From: Trochalopteron elliotii
Lineage: Eukaryota; Chordata; Aves; Passeriformes; Leiothrichidae
Direction: 5' to 3'
DNA length: 64,000 nt
NCBI GenBank assembly: GCA_024734555.1
Contig: JANPWX010000074.1
Span: 1,035,593 to 1,099,592 of the forward strand
Shown one piece after another: positions 52,499-64,000 of the stretch. Both the position numbers and the translations under genes were made by a program. The stretch's first letter is position 1; each line of letters begins with the position of its first letter. The notes beneath the pieces were generated by a model. The model had not been told where the DNA came from and did not search any database. It saw nothing but the letters and a program-made list of their open reading frames with translations.

Positions 52499-55400
52499 CT
52501 GCACAATAAAAAGAAATACTTTTAAGTATTTTATAAATAAATACCTTTAAAAGATACATACAATTTCTCTCTTTCAGGGGAGAGACCAAATACAAGAAGC
52601 TCATCATCTCTACACTGCTCTTCTTAATTTTGTAAACTATGATGGTATCTCTTAAGAAAAGGCCATTTTGTGGCTAATAAACAGAAGTTATGCACACACA
52701 TATAGACACATATCCTGCATATAGACCTGAAATCTGTGCCACACACCTGATGTTGTGCCAGAAGGGTCAAATCCACCTGTCGATGTGGGGTTTCTGCTCT
52801 GACCTGACCGCCTACGCTGACTCCTGATTCCATTGAAATTGAAAGATTTTTTCATCAAACTCAAATTAGAAGAGCATCTCACTTTCTGTCACTGCAGTTT
52901 ATAAGCCCACTTGCTGATAAATTGCTTGTGAATTTTAATGACCATTTTTCCTAGGGTCATATTCTGTTGCTTCATATTCTCCAAAACCTCAAATAAGTAT
53001 TTTTTCACATCTGATGTCATGACATGCATGGGTGGAGGCATTCACCTTTGTGTAACTAAGTTAAACCAGAGAAAACAAAATGCTATGGAGTAATAAAAAT
53101 AGATTGTTCTTAGAGACCTTAAGACGTTAACAGAAACAAAAAAAGGCAGCTAACTAATGAGAAATTGTAATCTAGTTAACATTGAGGCTGTGTGAGGTAC
53201 TACAGCAATATGGGGAAGGGGGGACACCCAAACATATGTTTTCCTTCATTATGTAAAGGGAGAGTGACTGACACTTCATTTGACACAAACAGAAAGTCTA
53301 CATTTAGAGACAAAAACAAACTGAGAAAACAAAAGCTGCTCTAGAGTATATCTGTACATCATTATATCATCGAAACATAATTGGATAATACAGATATGTA
53401 TATAAACAAAAATGTACTAAAAAGGCTTGAACCAAGGTATTCACTGTGCATCAAAACAATGTTGTCACTGAAATAAGGAGCATCTTACACAAAAATAGGA
53501 ACATGTTCATCCTACAAGTACAGATACTTCTTTGACTTTCAGCCCAAAAACCTCACACTGGGAGTGTGACAGAACAGTTTGGTTCTTTCTGGTAAGACAG
53601 CTAAATAAATCAGAATGATATCATTATTTTGGTTTGTTTTTTTTTTAATACACGTCACTTTTTTTTTTTTTCTTTCTCTACATACAGTTAGAGAAATCTA
53701 TTCAGCTAGTGACAGCCTGGGGGAGTTTCAAGCACTATCATTCTTTGCACTTTGTGCCCTGTGTTTCCCCAGAACAGTGCCCATATTTCATGCATTTACA
53801 ATGTACCTCCATAACCTTCCTCTTTTTTCTGACCCCACCTGTCAGATCCAAATGATGCATTGGGACAAGGACCAGAAGAGTGCCCACTGTGCTATTTGCC
53901 ACAGCATGTGACTGCCCAGCAGGCCCTGTACAGAAAAGAGCCCAGCAGCACATTTCTGATCTGCAGCCATTGGCAGACTGTGAGTGCTTCATGAGTCTGG
54001 CACAACACAGGAGCTCAAACATCAAGCCACAGAGATGCCAGAAGCAGTGACACTGTCTCACCTGTTCTACTGATTTGTTCATGGTCCTGACTACAAAATT
54101 TTGGAATTTTGGAATTCTATTTTGTCAGTTATTTTCACTGGTTTTTTATTCCTTCTGAGATCTTAACTAGTGAGTCTGCTCTTAGCCCATGTTTAATGTG
54201 CTTTTTTCAGCTGAAATTAAAAATGGAAAAAAAAAACCCCACACTGATATTGACTCACAGGGCAGCAAAATGAGATGCAGTCAAGCTTGGACAGGCATAA
54301 ACAGTGCTAAACTGTTTGTGCATAGGGTCTGACAGAAGATGGCTGAGTTTTTAAATTTTTCAACACACTTTGAAAATTCAATATGACTTCAAATTAAAAG
54401 TCATCTTGGAAATCTTGGCATCTTGGAAAGGATACAAAACCAATGAGTTCATATAAAATGCTTCATTTCTAGTATGGCAATTTTCTCAGAGGTACCATAA
54501 AAACATTAGCTGCCAATTATATAGATGTTCATTTAATTAGCACCTTTGGAACTTAAAATAGAATTTATTAAACTCATACATTCTTAATCTTTCAGATATT
54601 ACATGATCTTTCATAATATAAACTACCTGGCCTCATATTCATATAATTTATGTCATTTAGTGCTTTCTCTACAGTAATACTCAGTCTATGCACCTTTTTT
54701 AATGAGAAAGGAATCGTATTTTGTGAGTAACAGCAAAACATATGTTGCCTCTTTTTCAACACATTTGAAAGTCTTACCTATGCCTGTATCTAAAAACTGA
54801 GTGTTTAGAAAACAGATCCAGCTTATGTTTGCTAATGCACCTTTCCTAGGCTTTTATCCTTAAAATTAAAGGACTTAAGAGAAAATGAGCCAAGTTTAGC
54901 ACACTGATGATGAATCAACACTTTGTAACACAAACACACATTATAAAACTTCAGCTCTGTGATTCACAGTTGCTAACTCCCCTTCACAGGCAGGAAGAAT
55001 CCCTCTTTAAGACAAGATGTGTATTTTAACAGAAAAAGTATGACTCAAATATGATGACTTTTTCGAGTAATTGATACCTGAATAGGTAGGGTATCCACAA
55101 AAACCAGATTAAAAATTAGTTCTATCTTTTAATAAATAAGTCTTTTTAAAACACACCAAGTGATGCAAAGCAGTCTTGACACATCTGGGTCTTTTCTGCA
55201 GGTTTAGATCCATTTTTTCTAAGACTGCCCAGTTTATCCCATGACTGCTCACACAAAAAACAGGTCTTTGAAATGACTGATTGCTTTCAAACATTAAAAT
55301 CTGTTTGCCCAACATTTTAAGTAAAATTCTACCTTACTCTAAAATGTAAATCCTGCCTCTTAGACTAATATTGCAATCAAAGCTTAGCAGGAAGAAGGGA

Positions 55401-58400
55401 AATGAAAGCTTACTTAAACTGGAATCCTTAACAGCATTGAGATAAACATCCACCTGATGATGCATTGAGACAGGCAGGTATTATTTGATCTATAATTGAT
55501 TCAAAGCAGAAATTCTGGCAATAGAACAAAGATTCCTACCTTTCAAACATTCCTACCTTTGCCTTGGATGACAAGCCACGCAGGTTGAGCCGAGCTGAAG
55601 AAAGTATCTGCAAAGCTTCCTGACGATTAGATTTGTTCTTGCTGCATTTTATAGCCACTAGAATACAAACACAGAAGGACCCCCAAAACAAAAAAGCATT
55701 ATCACTCTTGCAATAATCTCTGAACAAAAACATTTAATTGAAGATCTTGATAGTCTCCACAGATAATTTTAAATGTAACACCCCCCCCAAAAAAAATGAA
55801 GTAAAAAAAAGCCAAGTAATTTTGAGAAGATAACTCTAAACACAACAGGCATCTGTATCCTTCTTAAACATAAGTATCACAGAACAGGGGATAATCTTAC
55901 TAAGTTTCATTCATTTCCTGACTGGCACACTCAATCAAACAATTTATGTGATGATCTGAGGACTGAGATGAACTGCAGACGCATTTTCACTTGCATTATG
56001 AAGTTGCTAGATCATGAAATTAATTGATTCCATGTTTACCAGTCATATGTTTACTGACTCAACCTACACAATTTCTGCCTCATTCCAAGTATATTTTTCT
56101 ATGCAGTATCAGGATTATACTCTCTGTTACAGGACTCCTAGTAGTAGGAATAAATACAATAGGTAAAATGGAGTATTATTTTGCCACTAAGCTTAATAAA
56201 TATTTGTTACACTCTTCACGAAAAATGAAAGTCCTTTTCAGGTAGAACATACCATGTGCAACCTCTATGGCTCCTTTCACCACTTCCTTAAAAGAAGAAA
56301 CATCTTTCTCCCAATCACTTGATTGAATTTCACATTTATGTGCCTTAGTGAGATACTGCAGTGACTGCAAGGAGGAAAAAAAAAGTATCAGTGTGTCAGA
56401 AAATCAACTAGGAGATTAAACTAGTTTTAAGTATTTACGAAATTAGTGATAAATCCAGAAAATGAATCTATCTTTACGATATTTGATTTCTTGTGAGTTG
56501 GTGTAGTGTCCTCCTGTGCAGCAGTAAGCACCAGCTGTAACACAGATGTTCTTCACCAATACCACAGCTCAAGTATGAGAAGCATATAAAGTAACATGTG
56601 CTTAATTTTTATCTTCTAAAAATCTGTCTAGACTGATGGATGTGACCCAAGTTTGCCAAGTTATCATAATTAAATGCACATGAAAAATAGAAAAATACTT
56701 GCATTCACACTTCAAACAGCCAATTCATATCTAAAATAATTATAACTGAACACATCAAAGCTTTCTTCCTGTATATGTAATCCTGGGAAATATGCATTTT
56801 ACAGATGTAGCTATTAGTTGCCATACTGCTCTGGTTCTCAGTGGGAACAGGAAAAAAAATGTAAACAACATGGAAGGAGTGTCCCATTAAAGGGAAAAAA
56901 ATAATAAATAAAAAAATAATAAAGGGGAAAAATAATTTTAGCAGAACAAATTAATTTTTGCTTTTGAATTTTGTTTTCTTTCTACAGCATCAAAAACATG
57001 AAAGAGATACATGCCAGAAATTACATGACTTAGTTCAATGACAACTCTCCAGTTATCTTTTTAAAGAGTTTAAGTATAATATAAAAGAATAAAAAAAATT
57101 CAGTGTGGTATATATATATGAGCACAGTAAAGACTTCTGATTTTGAGGGTTGTCACCCCAGAGACTTCCACCTTCTCTCTCCCACCAGAGTTCCAATCAC
57201 TATGGAACACATGACTGAACTGCTCATGCTGCTGTAAATGGCAATAAAGAGATATTAAGTCAAACCAAAGTGAAATTAATTTTTTTTTCATAATAACCTA
57301 GGTTATAACTGGTAGTAGTTCTGGCAAGCAGAGGCAAGAATTTCCAAGAGAAGGAACAACAGTTTTTACAGCAGTCTGATTTCAGTCTGCATATGTCTGA
57401 CTCAGAGCAGCAAATTAGGGGGTTTTGCTGACAGATGTCGAGGAGGGGAAAGAATTCAAAGTCTTGTGGGCTGTTTGTTTGCACTTCTGGAACCTGGACT
57501 TATCCTGAAAGGAAACAGTTATGAGCTGGGGAAAGTTCAAGGAACAGAAGGGATTCACAGCCTGGGATGGATCAGCAGGAAACTTGAAGGCTGGAAAGAT
57601 TCCTCAGTGGGAAAGGTGTGGACTGGATTCAGTGCAGGAAAGAAAGAAGTACTGAACAAGGTAGCAGTTCAGATATGAAGTGTGAGAGTAAATATATGCT
57701 AAGTTAAAGAAAAAAACTCCAAAACAGAACCACAAACCCAACACTTCAGTAGTTTTACACTCCTAACTTGCAAACCTTGTCTTTGATTCAATTTACAAAG
57801 CACTGTTGTGAATTATAACTGTAGACCCTAGTGATTCATGTGGCATCAGATGTATCAGCACAACAGAAAAGTAAAAAAACCCAGTAACCAAGACTCTTTT
57901 ACAATAGCCAGACATATGAGATTGTTCTGTCAAATTCCACGTTAGGAACAAAATTGGTTAAATATTATTAAACCTGCACTAAATAAGGTGCAGAATGGAA
58001 AGATATGGAGTGAAGGTCAAACCCTACATTTATAAGGAGGCACATGACACTTTTAAAGGTTTGTTCTCAGCTCTTCGTCCTTTGATGCCACAGTATAGTA
58101 AGTAATGCTCTTTTAGAATTCATTGATCTTTTGCCTAATAAATATGGGTGTCAAACTGACTGTACATCTAGAATTTTTCTACAGATATGGTTATATTCTC
58201 TGAATGAATATCTGACTGACCCATGATGGCGCTTGTGGCAGTAAAGCAAATAAATACTAGTTTCTCATTTCTACTTCATAATATGGTATCAGAAATCAGT
58301 GATTATTCTGTGTATTGCAAATTAATTTTTACACTGTAAATTAATATATGCTTGTGGCTGTCAGCAGTTTTGCTTTTATGATCTTAATCTACGGCACTGT

Positions 58401-59966
58401 TATACCAGGATATTTGGATACACATGTAAGCATACATCATTCCATCTCACAGGCAAGCTAGACTGTGTGTTCCACAACCAGTCTGATTAGGAAACACAGT
58501 TAAAGTACTGTCTACTCTACAAATTGAAACCATGTTTTTAACTGGGTTAGTTAAAAATACCGTGATGTAACCAGATTCTGACATGATTATATTCATAGTA
58601 TAGACAGGGCCTCTGCTGCTTTGCATGTCTGAGTAAGAATTTGAGGATATATTACAGGATATTGCAGTGTCTGTATTTCTGCATTCTAAATAGGCCGAAT
58701 CCCTTTTACTGTTCAGCTGTAAAGAAAAATAGGGAAGACAAAAGGGAGGAATTGGAGGTATAATAGACACCGGCAATGACTAAAGAAGACTCTTCACAGG
58801 GCAGAACACAAAGAGGCAATGAGCAAGGCACAAGGGATTATAAATTTAAGCCCACAGGAATACACTTTGTAGGCCTAACCATCTTCTTTGCTTGACATCA
58901 AGCAATCTTCCAGAGAGGCATTTTTTGCCCAGGCCAAAGGCACACCCCCATTAGCCAACATATACTGAATGCTGACCTTGTGTATTTTCAACTTCAGTGA
59001 AGATCTGATAACCCTTTATTATTTTTGAACTGTGCAAGTTCACTATTAGAACTTTTTGAGATTTAATATCAAATGCAAAGCACACTCCAGCATACAACGA
59101 AGTAAACATTTCTAGCAGTGCAGAGTGTTTATTCTGGAAATGCAATCAACTTAATTCCTTGGGAAGTGATAAGGACAAGAAATGGAAGTTAACACAGCAA
59201 TATCCAGTGACGGGTACAGAGAAAACAATGGTTCAAAAGACTAAGAATTAAATAGCATTATTTAATTTCATTTTAAGCTAATTAATGAAAAAAAATTTCT
59301 ACTCTGGGTCCTCTAACTGTGGTGTAGATTTATTTTAAGTGCATTTTCCCTTAGTGATTGCAAAGAACACAAATGGCTTATGCTGCTACTGGACCATGCC
59401 TTTAAGATCCATTTTTTTTCCAGAAGCTGCAATATCCTGTCTTCAGAAGCAAAGATTTTAATTAAAAAAAAGCCAAAATCACACCACCATTTGATTATAG
59501 ATGTTAGACTGTTGCCAAGAAAAGTTTCAGAATACAAATTCAGGACAATATACATATGCTGTGATATGATGTTTTGAAATGAAACACTGGTTAAAAAAAA
59601 GAGATTATTTTTCAAGTCCAAAAAAACTGATGTAAAACATTTTGCTCCTGTTATGTGTAACAAAATGTGTGCCGTAGGAACATGAAGAAAAGACAATGAG
59701 CTTAAAAAACCCTAAGCAAAACAGGTCTGGAACAAGAGCATGTTCTACTATAGCCCTATAGTTCTTACCTTTTCAATATCTTCACCACTATCATTCTCTC
59801 CATTTCCATAAAGCTGGGCATAAAGTCTCCAGATTGTCCCATCATTTGTCACTCGTGAAGTGACTCTGCCCAAGAGCTCTTGCAGTTTCCCCTTCAATCC
59901 ACTTGATACCTCTCCAGTATGATCTGCCAGACCATCCACTACTGCTCTGACCAGAATAGCCAGCAC
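52376..59966 (-). CDS. TTC27: TTC27, C-terminal part (last four coding exons), gene continues past right edge
   Basis: The coding part visible here joins 59769-59966, 56253-56364, 55557-55657 and 52376-52498, read on the minus strand. The four pieces splice in phase into 177 residues plus a stop. The order of blocks matches the C-terminus of vertebrate TTC27 as I remember it: an ILVRAVVDG block, [42 protein letters not shown], and a final [16 protein letters not shown]27 is a tetratricopeptide-repeat protein of about 840 residues in mammals, so roughly four fifths of it lies outside the window. The TPR units are expected mainly upstream of this part. The yeast relative EMW1 is essential and linked to cell-wall integrity; the vertebrate molecular role is poorly defined. 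Introns are 3404, 595 and 3058 bp, and the intron upstream of 59966 exceeds 4 kb. I see no frameshift or premature stop, so the gene looks intact. Confidence 0.95.
52499..55556 (-). other. TTC27: TTC27 last intron, 3058 bp
   Basis: This is bounded by GTAGGA and ttattgtgcag. The sequence is AT-rich with a T-rich tract at about 53630-53680. The open frames (up to 114 aa, minus, 53738-54082) have no splice framing or recognisable homology. No repeat family was recognised. Confidence 0.9.
55557..55657 (-). CDS. TTC27: TTC27 penultimate coding exon
   Basis: This exon is 101 nt. Its first two bases complete the split valine codon and are followed by 33 codons, ending in phase 0. The acceptor is gtattctag and the donor is AAG|GTAGGA. 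The peptide runs [16 protein letters not shown], then [17 protein letters not shown], a well-conserved block. The 12 bases spanning the exon end (AAAGGTAGGAAT) are repeated 17 bases downstream, which creates a second possible donor; see the findings. Confidence 0.95.
55658..56252 (-). other. TTC27: TTC27 intron, 595 bp
   Basis: A short AT-rich intron bounded by GTATGT at the donor side and gtattctag at the acceptor side. It contains a C8 run followed by an A-rich run near 55782. No repeat or nested gene is seen. Confidence 0.9.
56253..56364 (-). CDS. TTC27: TTC27 third-last coding exon
   Basis: This exon is 112 nt: 37 codons plus one base, so it enters in phase 0 and leaves a single G that completes a valine codon in the next exon. 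The acceptor is tcctccttgcag and the donor is CATG|GTATGT. The peptide begins [11 protein letters not shown] and contains [12 protein letters not shown], the recognisable TTC27 signature. A second AG six bases further in could act as an alternative acceptor that removes three residues without changing frame. I chose the outer one because it keeps the length equal to the human protein. Confidence 0.95.
56365..59768 (-). other. TTC27: TTC27 intron, 3404 bp
   Basis: The intron is AT-rich, with an A/T-only patch near 56888-56940 and a less AT-rich island at about 57120-57680 that I cannot assign to any family. It contains one open segment behind a good acceptor, listed separately at 58447-58716. 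No TE match was recognised. Confidence 0.85.
58447..58716 (-). other. Candidate alternative TTC27 exon (speculative)
   Basis: On the minus strand a strong acceptor (tatttttctttacag) is followed by 89 open codons and a stop. If joined to the exon ending at 59769 (phase 0), the reading frame would be kept, giving a start of [19 protein letters not shown]. No counterpart exists in the human TTC27 sequence I remember, and no AATAAA was seen shortly downstream. An open run of this length is not rare by chance, so this is a candidate only. Confidence 0.15.
59769..59966 (-). CDS. TTC27: TTC27 fourth-last coding exon
   Basis: This exon is 198 nt, or 66 complete codons, phase 0 at both ends. On the minus strand it follows a pyrimidine-rich stretch ending in tttttgaag and finishes at a strong donor, AAAAG|GTAAGA. 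The peptide starts [12 protein letters not shown], contains [18 protein letters not shown] and [12 protein letters not shown], and ends with an acidic stretch closing in DIEK. The central block is the most conserved part compared with the human protein as I recall it. The acidic tail before the donor is more variable. Confidence 0.95.
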
Positions 59967-62900
59967 CTTCAAAAAGCAGCAGGAGAGAGTTATTACTTCA
60001 ACTCAAATCAACGTCAGGATATATAATGTTATCTGTAATATTTGGTCTCTATTAATGCTTGTACCATATGACAAGTAGAGAATTTACTAAGAAATACACG
60101 GGAGTAATTGCACTGATTTAAACCTCATCTATAAGATTCTGTGTTGGTGAAGGTGAAGAGGCCAAAAATCTAAGACAGAAATTTGGGTAAAGGAAATTGT
60201 GGCAGAAAATATCTTATAGATATTTTCACCTTCTAATACAGTTATAAAAAGAGCAGTGAACAGGTTGAGCCAAATTAATTCAGGTAATGGAAGACACCGT
60301 TTTTTACAGAATCTCTATTTAACAACCTGCAGAAAGTGAAAGATGTACAGTGGATAAGATGGAAACTGGAAGGCAATGGAATACTGTCTTGGGAATCTCT
60401 GTTTTTAATGCACTCCTGGTGAATTACTAGTCAAATCAGTTCCATCAAACTCTTCTACAAGTACTCATTACTGGCCATACTTTTTGAATCACTGGCTTGA
60501 GAATGTGGGATCTGACCTGCAGAAACGCTGAGCACGTGCAGCTGCTGGTGGGAGCTTGGTTTTACATATAAAAAAAGCTACATCATACCAGTCTTTTGTC
60601 CCAAAGTGGACACTGAAAACTAGAAAACAGTGTCACTTCACCTCAGTTTCTCCTCAGCAAAATAAGAAACAGTAAATGTAAATCAAGGCAGTAGATCACA
60701 TGATGAATGAGAAGAAAATAAACCCCAGAAAAGCTGTGGCTTATTAAGTAAGTAATACCTGTCCTGTGCAGTGCATGAGACACAGAGACTGGGGAAGAAA
60801 TAAGGATGAAAACAAAATGGAAGTTTCATCAGGCTTGCATTCAAGATGGACCAGTAAGAGTTGCACAAACACCTCCATGCTGGTACTTCCCAACTTGTAA
60901 GCCTGTCAGTTGACAACTTTAACACTTAAACATTTTTGTCTATGTGACACCAACACAATGAAATCACACTCATAGCAATATTAATACCAAGATAGTCATA
61001 AAACTAACTTCAAAGATAACCTGTGAATAGCTGCAAGCCCTACAAATACACCAGTGCTCTACTACAAGTAGAATGGGATGCATCTTCACAAATCAAGATG
61101 CAGTTCAACGGCAGAAAGTAATGCAAAAATCGTGACAGTATCCAAGTATATTACACTTAGAATAAAAACACACCCAGTTTAGCATTTGTGATATGTCACT
61201 TTCCTAAAATAACTTTTCTTCTATAGAATGACTCAATTACAATGCATCCCAAAAAATGACTTTTATCAGATACAGAAAATTCTTGGCAGAACAACCCAAA
61301 TCAATCAAAATGGCTGATAATTTCATTAAATAAATCTAATACATGAAGTGAAAACAAATATACATCTGCCTTTTCAGAACTAATGGCATCACAGTAACAT
61401 CTGAACATGTTAAACCAGCTCCCCTCTTGTCTCCTCAAAACCACAAACAGTTGCTTATATTCCTTATAAAATGATAAACAAACTGGCAGTTCCTTCCTTA
61501 TTTTCAAGATCTCATAAGAGTCACTTAAGATAACAGAAAATGTGATCAACTATTAATAGTCCAAAAGTTCTGAAATTCATTTATATTCATGATTTGGAAT
61601 ATAAGACACCAAGCCTCACTATTAATCAGGTCTTCTATAATGAGTTGCTAGAAAAACACTGGCAAGTGTTGATATTTCCATTACTACAGCACTGTAATAA
61701 AAAAACATAAGTGGTGCAAGAAAAAACACTAAACTATGTTTTCTTTAGACAAGGAACTAGAACTGGTCATGAGGATTCATGCACAGATGTGACTTCTCAA
61801 TCGATTTCTCAGTTTTACAAAACTGTTAATCAAAGCCCAAAATGTTATTCATGTGAATATCATATATAATCATCAAAAGTTTTAAAGCCAATGATATTTT
61901 CTTTGTACATGAAAAAAGGATTTCCTTAATAGGATGCAGCAACTGTAAAATTATCCCTATTTCCACAGAGTCCTGGCTTTGCTTACACTTCTATCATAAT
62001 TATCAATTTCCTTTCTTTGTAATCCATCATGTAAGCTTTAGCACTACAGCAGTTAAAATTAAACTAGTGTCAAGACCCAGATTAAAGGGTCCATTAAACA
62101 GTAATGGACCATTAATGCTACTTGGTTGTGAACACTTGTTAAATAAAGTTATTTTAAACTGCAAGTGAATAGTACTAATCATACAAAAGTATTAGCAGTG
62201 TAGCAGAGCTTTGCATTTAGGTTGCCATAAATGTTAAAATTTGTATCTTTGAGAGATTTTAAACTGCCATACATACTAAACTACTAGAGCAATGCTCTGT
62301 TGGCCCAAGATCCCAAACAAGCAGTTAAGGATTTTTTTGGTTGGTTGGTTTTTTTCATGTCTCTTTTAACAAACTGGGCTCCATATGATCAGAGAGCTCA
62401 TGTTTAGTATGATATCACACCATCTGCATTACTCCTTCTCCTTTGCTTTTGTGAATAATGTTTACTACAAACTGAACAAAAGACTCTGAGACAAAACCTT
62501 AGAAATAATCCAAGTAATTTATAAATGCTGCGATTTTCATCAGTTACTCTCATTTCACAATTGTTCTCCAAACAACTTCTTCCATATAAAAATTCTCTTG
62601 GTCAAACCATTTTTAGATGCTTCACTAATACTAATCAAACTTGACAGTGGCCCAAGAAAGATGAGAACCTGCAGATAACAGATCCAAAATGACAAATCTG
62701 CAGTCTGTGAGCTCTCCCTATTCCCCTTTCAAATGAAGGATTTTATAATAAAGACAATTGTCATTAGTGAGCTACTTAAATGAAGTAGAGCTCCAGAAAT
62801 TATTAATTCCTACCCACATGTTTCAAAATCCCCTTGGAACATGCTCTTACAGCCTTTTGTTAGAAATGGTTTGGCAACAAGAACTGCTGAAATGAGGATG

Positions 62901-64000
62901 TTACTTGATGGAAAGGGTACCAGAAAAACTGCTAGAATCAAAATAGCTCAGAATTGCAAAGTGGAACCCTTTGTCCGTACTTCTGTATTCATAATCTTTG
63001 ACAGCACATAACAAAGATATGGTCTCTGAAACACTATATCTAAACAGTTTTTCCAACCACAGAGTAACTTAGTTATTTACAAGGCTGCAACATTCCAAGT
63101 AAAAAAGGTTGATTGTCTCCACAAGCAGGCATGTGATGGAAAGCAGTATAATCAGGAGTTGCAGAAACATTCCAGGTACCTTTACTAGCTCATACCAATA
63201 ATTCAGAGACCAATTTGATGATTATAATAGGTAAGGCTTTCTCTTTGGGTACTTTTTAGTGATCGATTTACTAGTGAAACTACAGATAAATCAGTTAACC
63301 TTTATATTTTATTACATAACACATATATCAAAGGTTTTCCAGGTATATTTCTCAGCTTTGTGAACATTAAAAGATATGTGGAAATGTGAAGAATTTAAAG
63401 AACCAGTAAGGAGGGAAGGTAAGAAATTGTGCTTTTAACATTTATACACAATGCTAGCAAACTGATACTTTTGAAACTGTCCTCTGATGTAATCTTTTAC
63501 TGCACTGTTGCTCATTTATAAAGAACCTTTTAGCTCTTCCTTGTTCAATTATATCTGCAGAATCTGTGCATACATACCTTCACAAGCCTCACGATATCAC
63601 GATCTCAGAACCTTTGCCACATGAATGGCATTGTTAAATAAATAGAACAGCACAGAAGCAAAACTTCCCAAATCTGTGTGCTGTACTCAGAAGACTGGCA
63701 CAAATGACAACAATCCAATCCTAACAATCCTGTTAGGCACAAAGGCCTAACAGAAGTCACCAATAAGAATCTGAATGTTTTACCATTATTAGAAGAAAAA
63801 AGTGATTTAAAAATATGACTTCATGCTATTCTGAAATAAAATTAAAAAGTCTGATGTAACTACAGAAATCAAGGGCATTTCAAATTGTACATTCAATTGC
63901 ACACTTGTAATAGATACATTCAGTCTCACAAGGGGTACTCTGCAACAATGATTATGCCAAAGGCAGTTGGTTTTCACAAAGAACTGGAATCAATGACTCA
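59967..64000 (-). other. TTC27: TTC27 intron, running out of the window
   Basis: This stretch is AT-rich. I looked on the minus strand for the preceding TTC27 exon, expected to end with a KYKDVQ-like segment, and did not find it. The longest open frame (82 aa, minus, 61301-61549) has no splice-site framing or family resemblance. A short (GGTT)n-like tract lies near 62338. Nothing else is seen. Confidence 0.8.

Noticed and set aside
57466..57678. 70-codon plus frame in a less AT-rich part of a TTC27 intron
   Set aside because: No family resemblance, no splice framing; no processed-pseudogene signs such as a poly-A tail.
61301..61549. 82-codon minus frame considered as an upstream TTC27 exon
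   Set aside because: Does not match the TTC27 segment expected before VLAILVRAV and lacks framing splice sites in phase.
1..64000. Search for tRNA, rRNA, known microRNA, endogenous retrovirus, DNA transposon and CRISPR features
   Set aside because: None recognised by eye. Small or very diverged copies could be missed without tRNAscan-SE, Infernal or RepeatMasker.

Overview
The window looks like bird nuclear DNA. Two fragments are 3' ends of CR1 LINEs, the dominant avian retroposon. The rest is mostly AT-rich, with long introns and intergenic space, short CpG-rich spots, and relics of older amniote SINEs. There are no bacterial operons, phage genes, CRISPR arrays or recognisable RNA genes. 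Homology calls below come from memory of the families; no search was run.

Only one protein-coding gene can be supported. The right-hand 11.7 kb (about 52,250 to 64,000, minus strand) holds the 3' end of TTC27, a tetratricopeptide-repeat protein. The last four coding exons have consensus splice sites and matching phases. They encode the C-terminal 177 residues, followed by a stop codon, a 3' UTR of only about 120 nt and an AATAAA signal. The rest of the gene lies beyond the right edge.

The left 52 kb has no supportable protein-coding gene. It starts in a CpG island (1 to about 210). In other vertebrates LTBP1 lies downstream of TTC27 on the same strand, with a non-coding interval between them. 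The island therefore fits the LTBP1 promoter, with LTBP1 running leftwards out of the window. This is a synteny inference, because no LTBP1 coding sequence is visible. A second, isolated CpG cluster lies at about 6,530 to 6,745.

Between these points lie simple repeats, two CR1 fragments, MIR-like relics, a G-quadruplex-prone tract, small hairpins and one striking structure. That structure is a 131-bp inverted repeat with 130 of 131 positions matching and arms 920 bp apart (36,650-36,780 and 37,701-37,831). It is the most unusual local structure I found. Other points worth checking are a duplicated 5' splice site at the penultimate TTC27 coding exon, where the downstream copy would truncate the protein, and an in-frame open segment behind a strong splice acceptor inside a TTC27 intron. 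I did not find evidence of a new multi-gene system.
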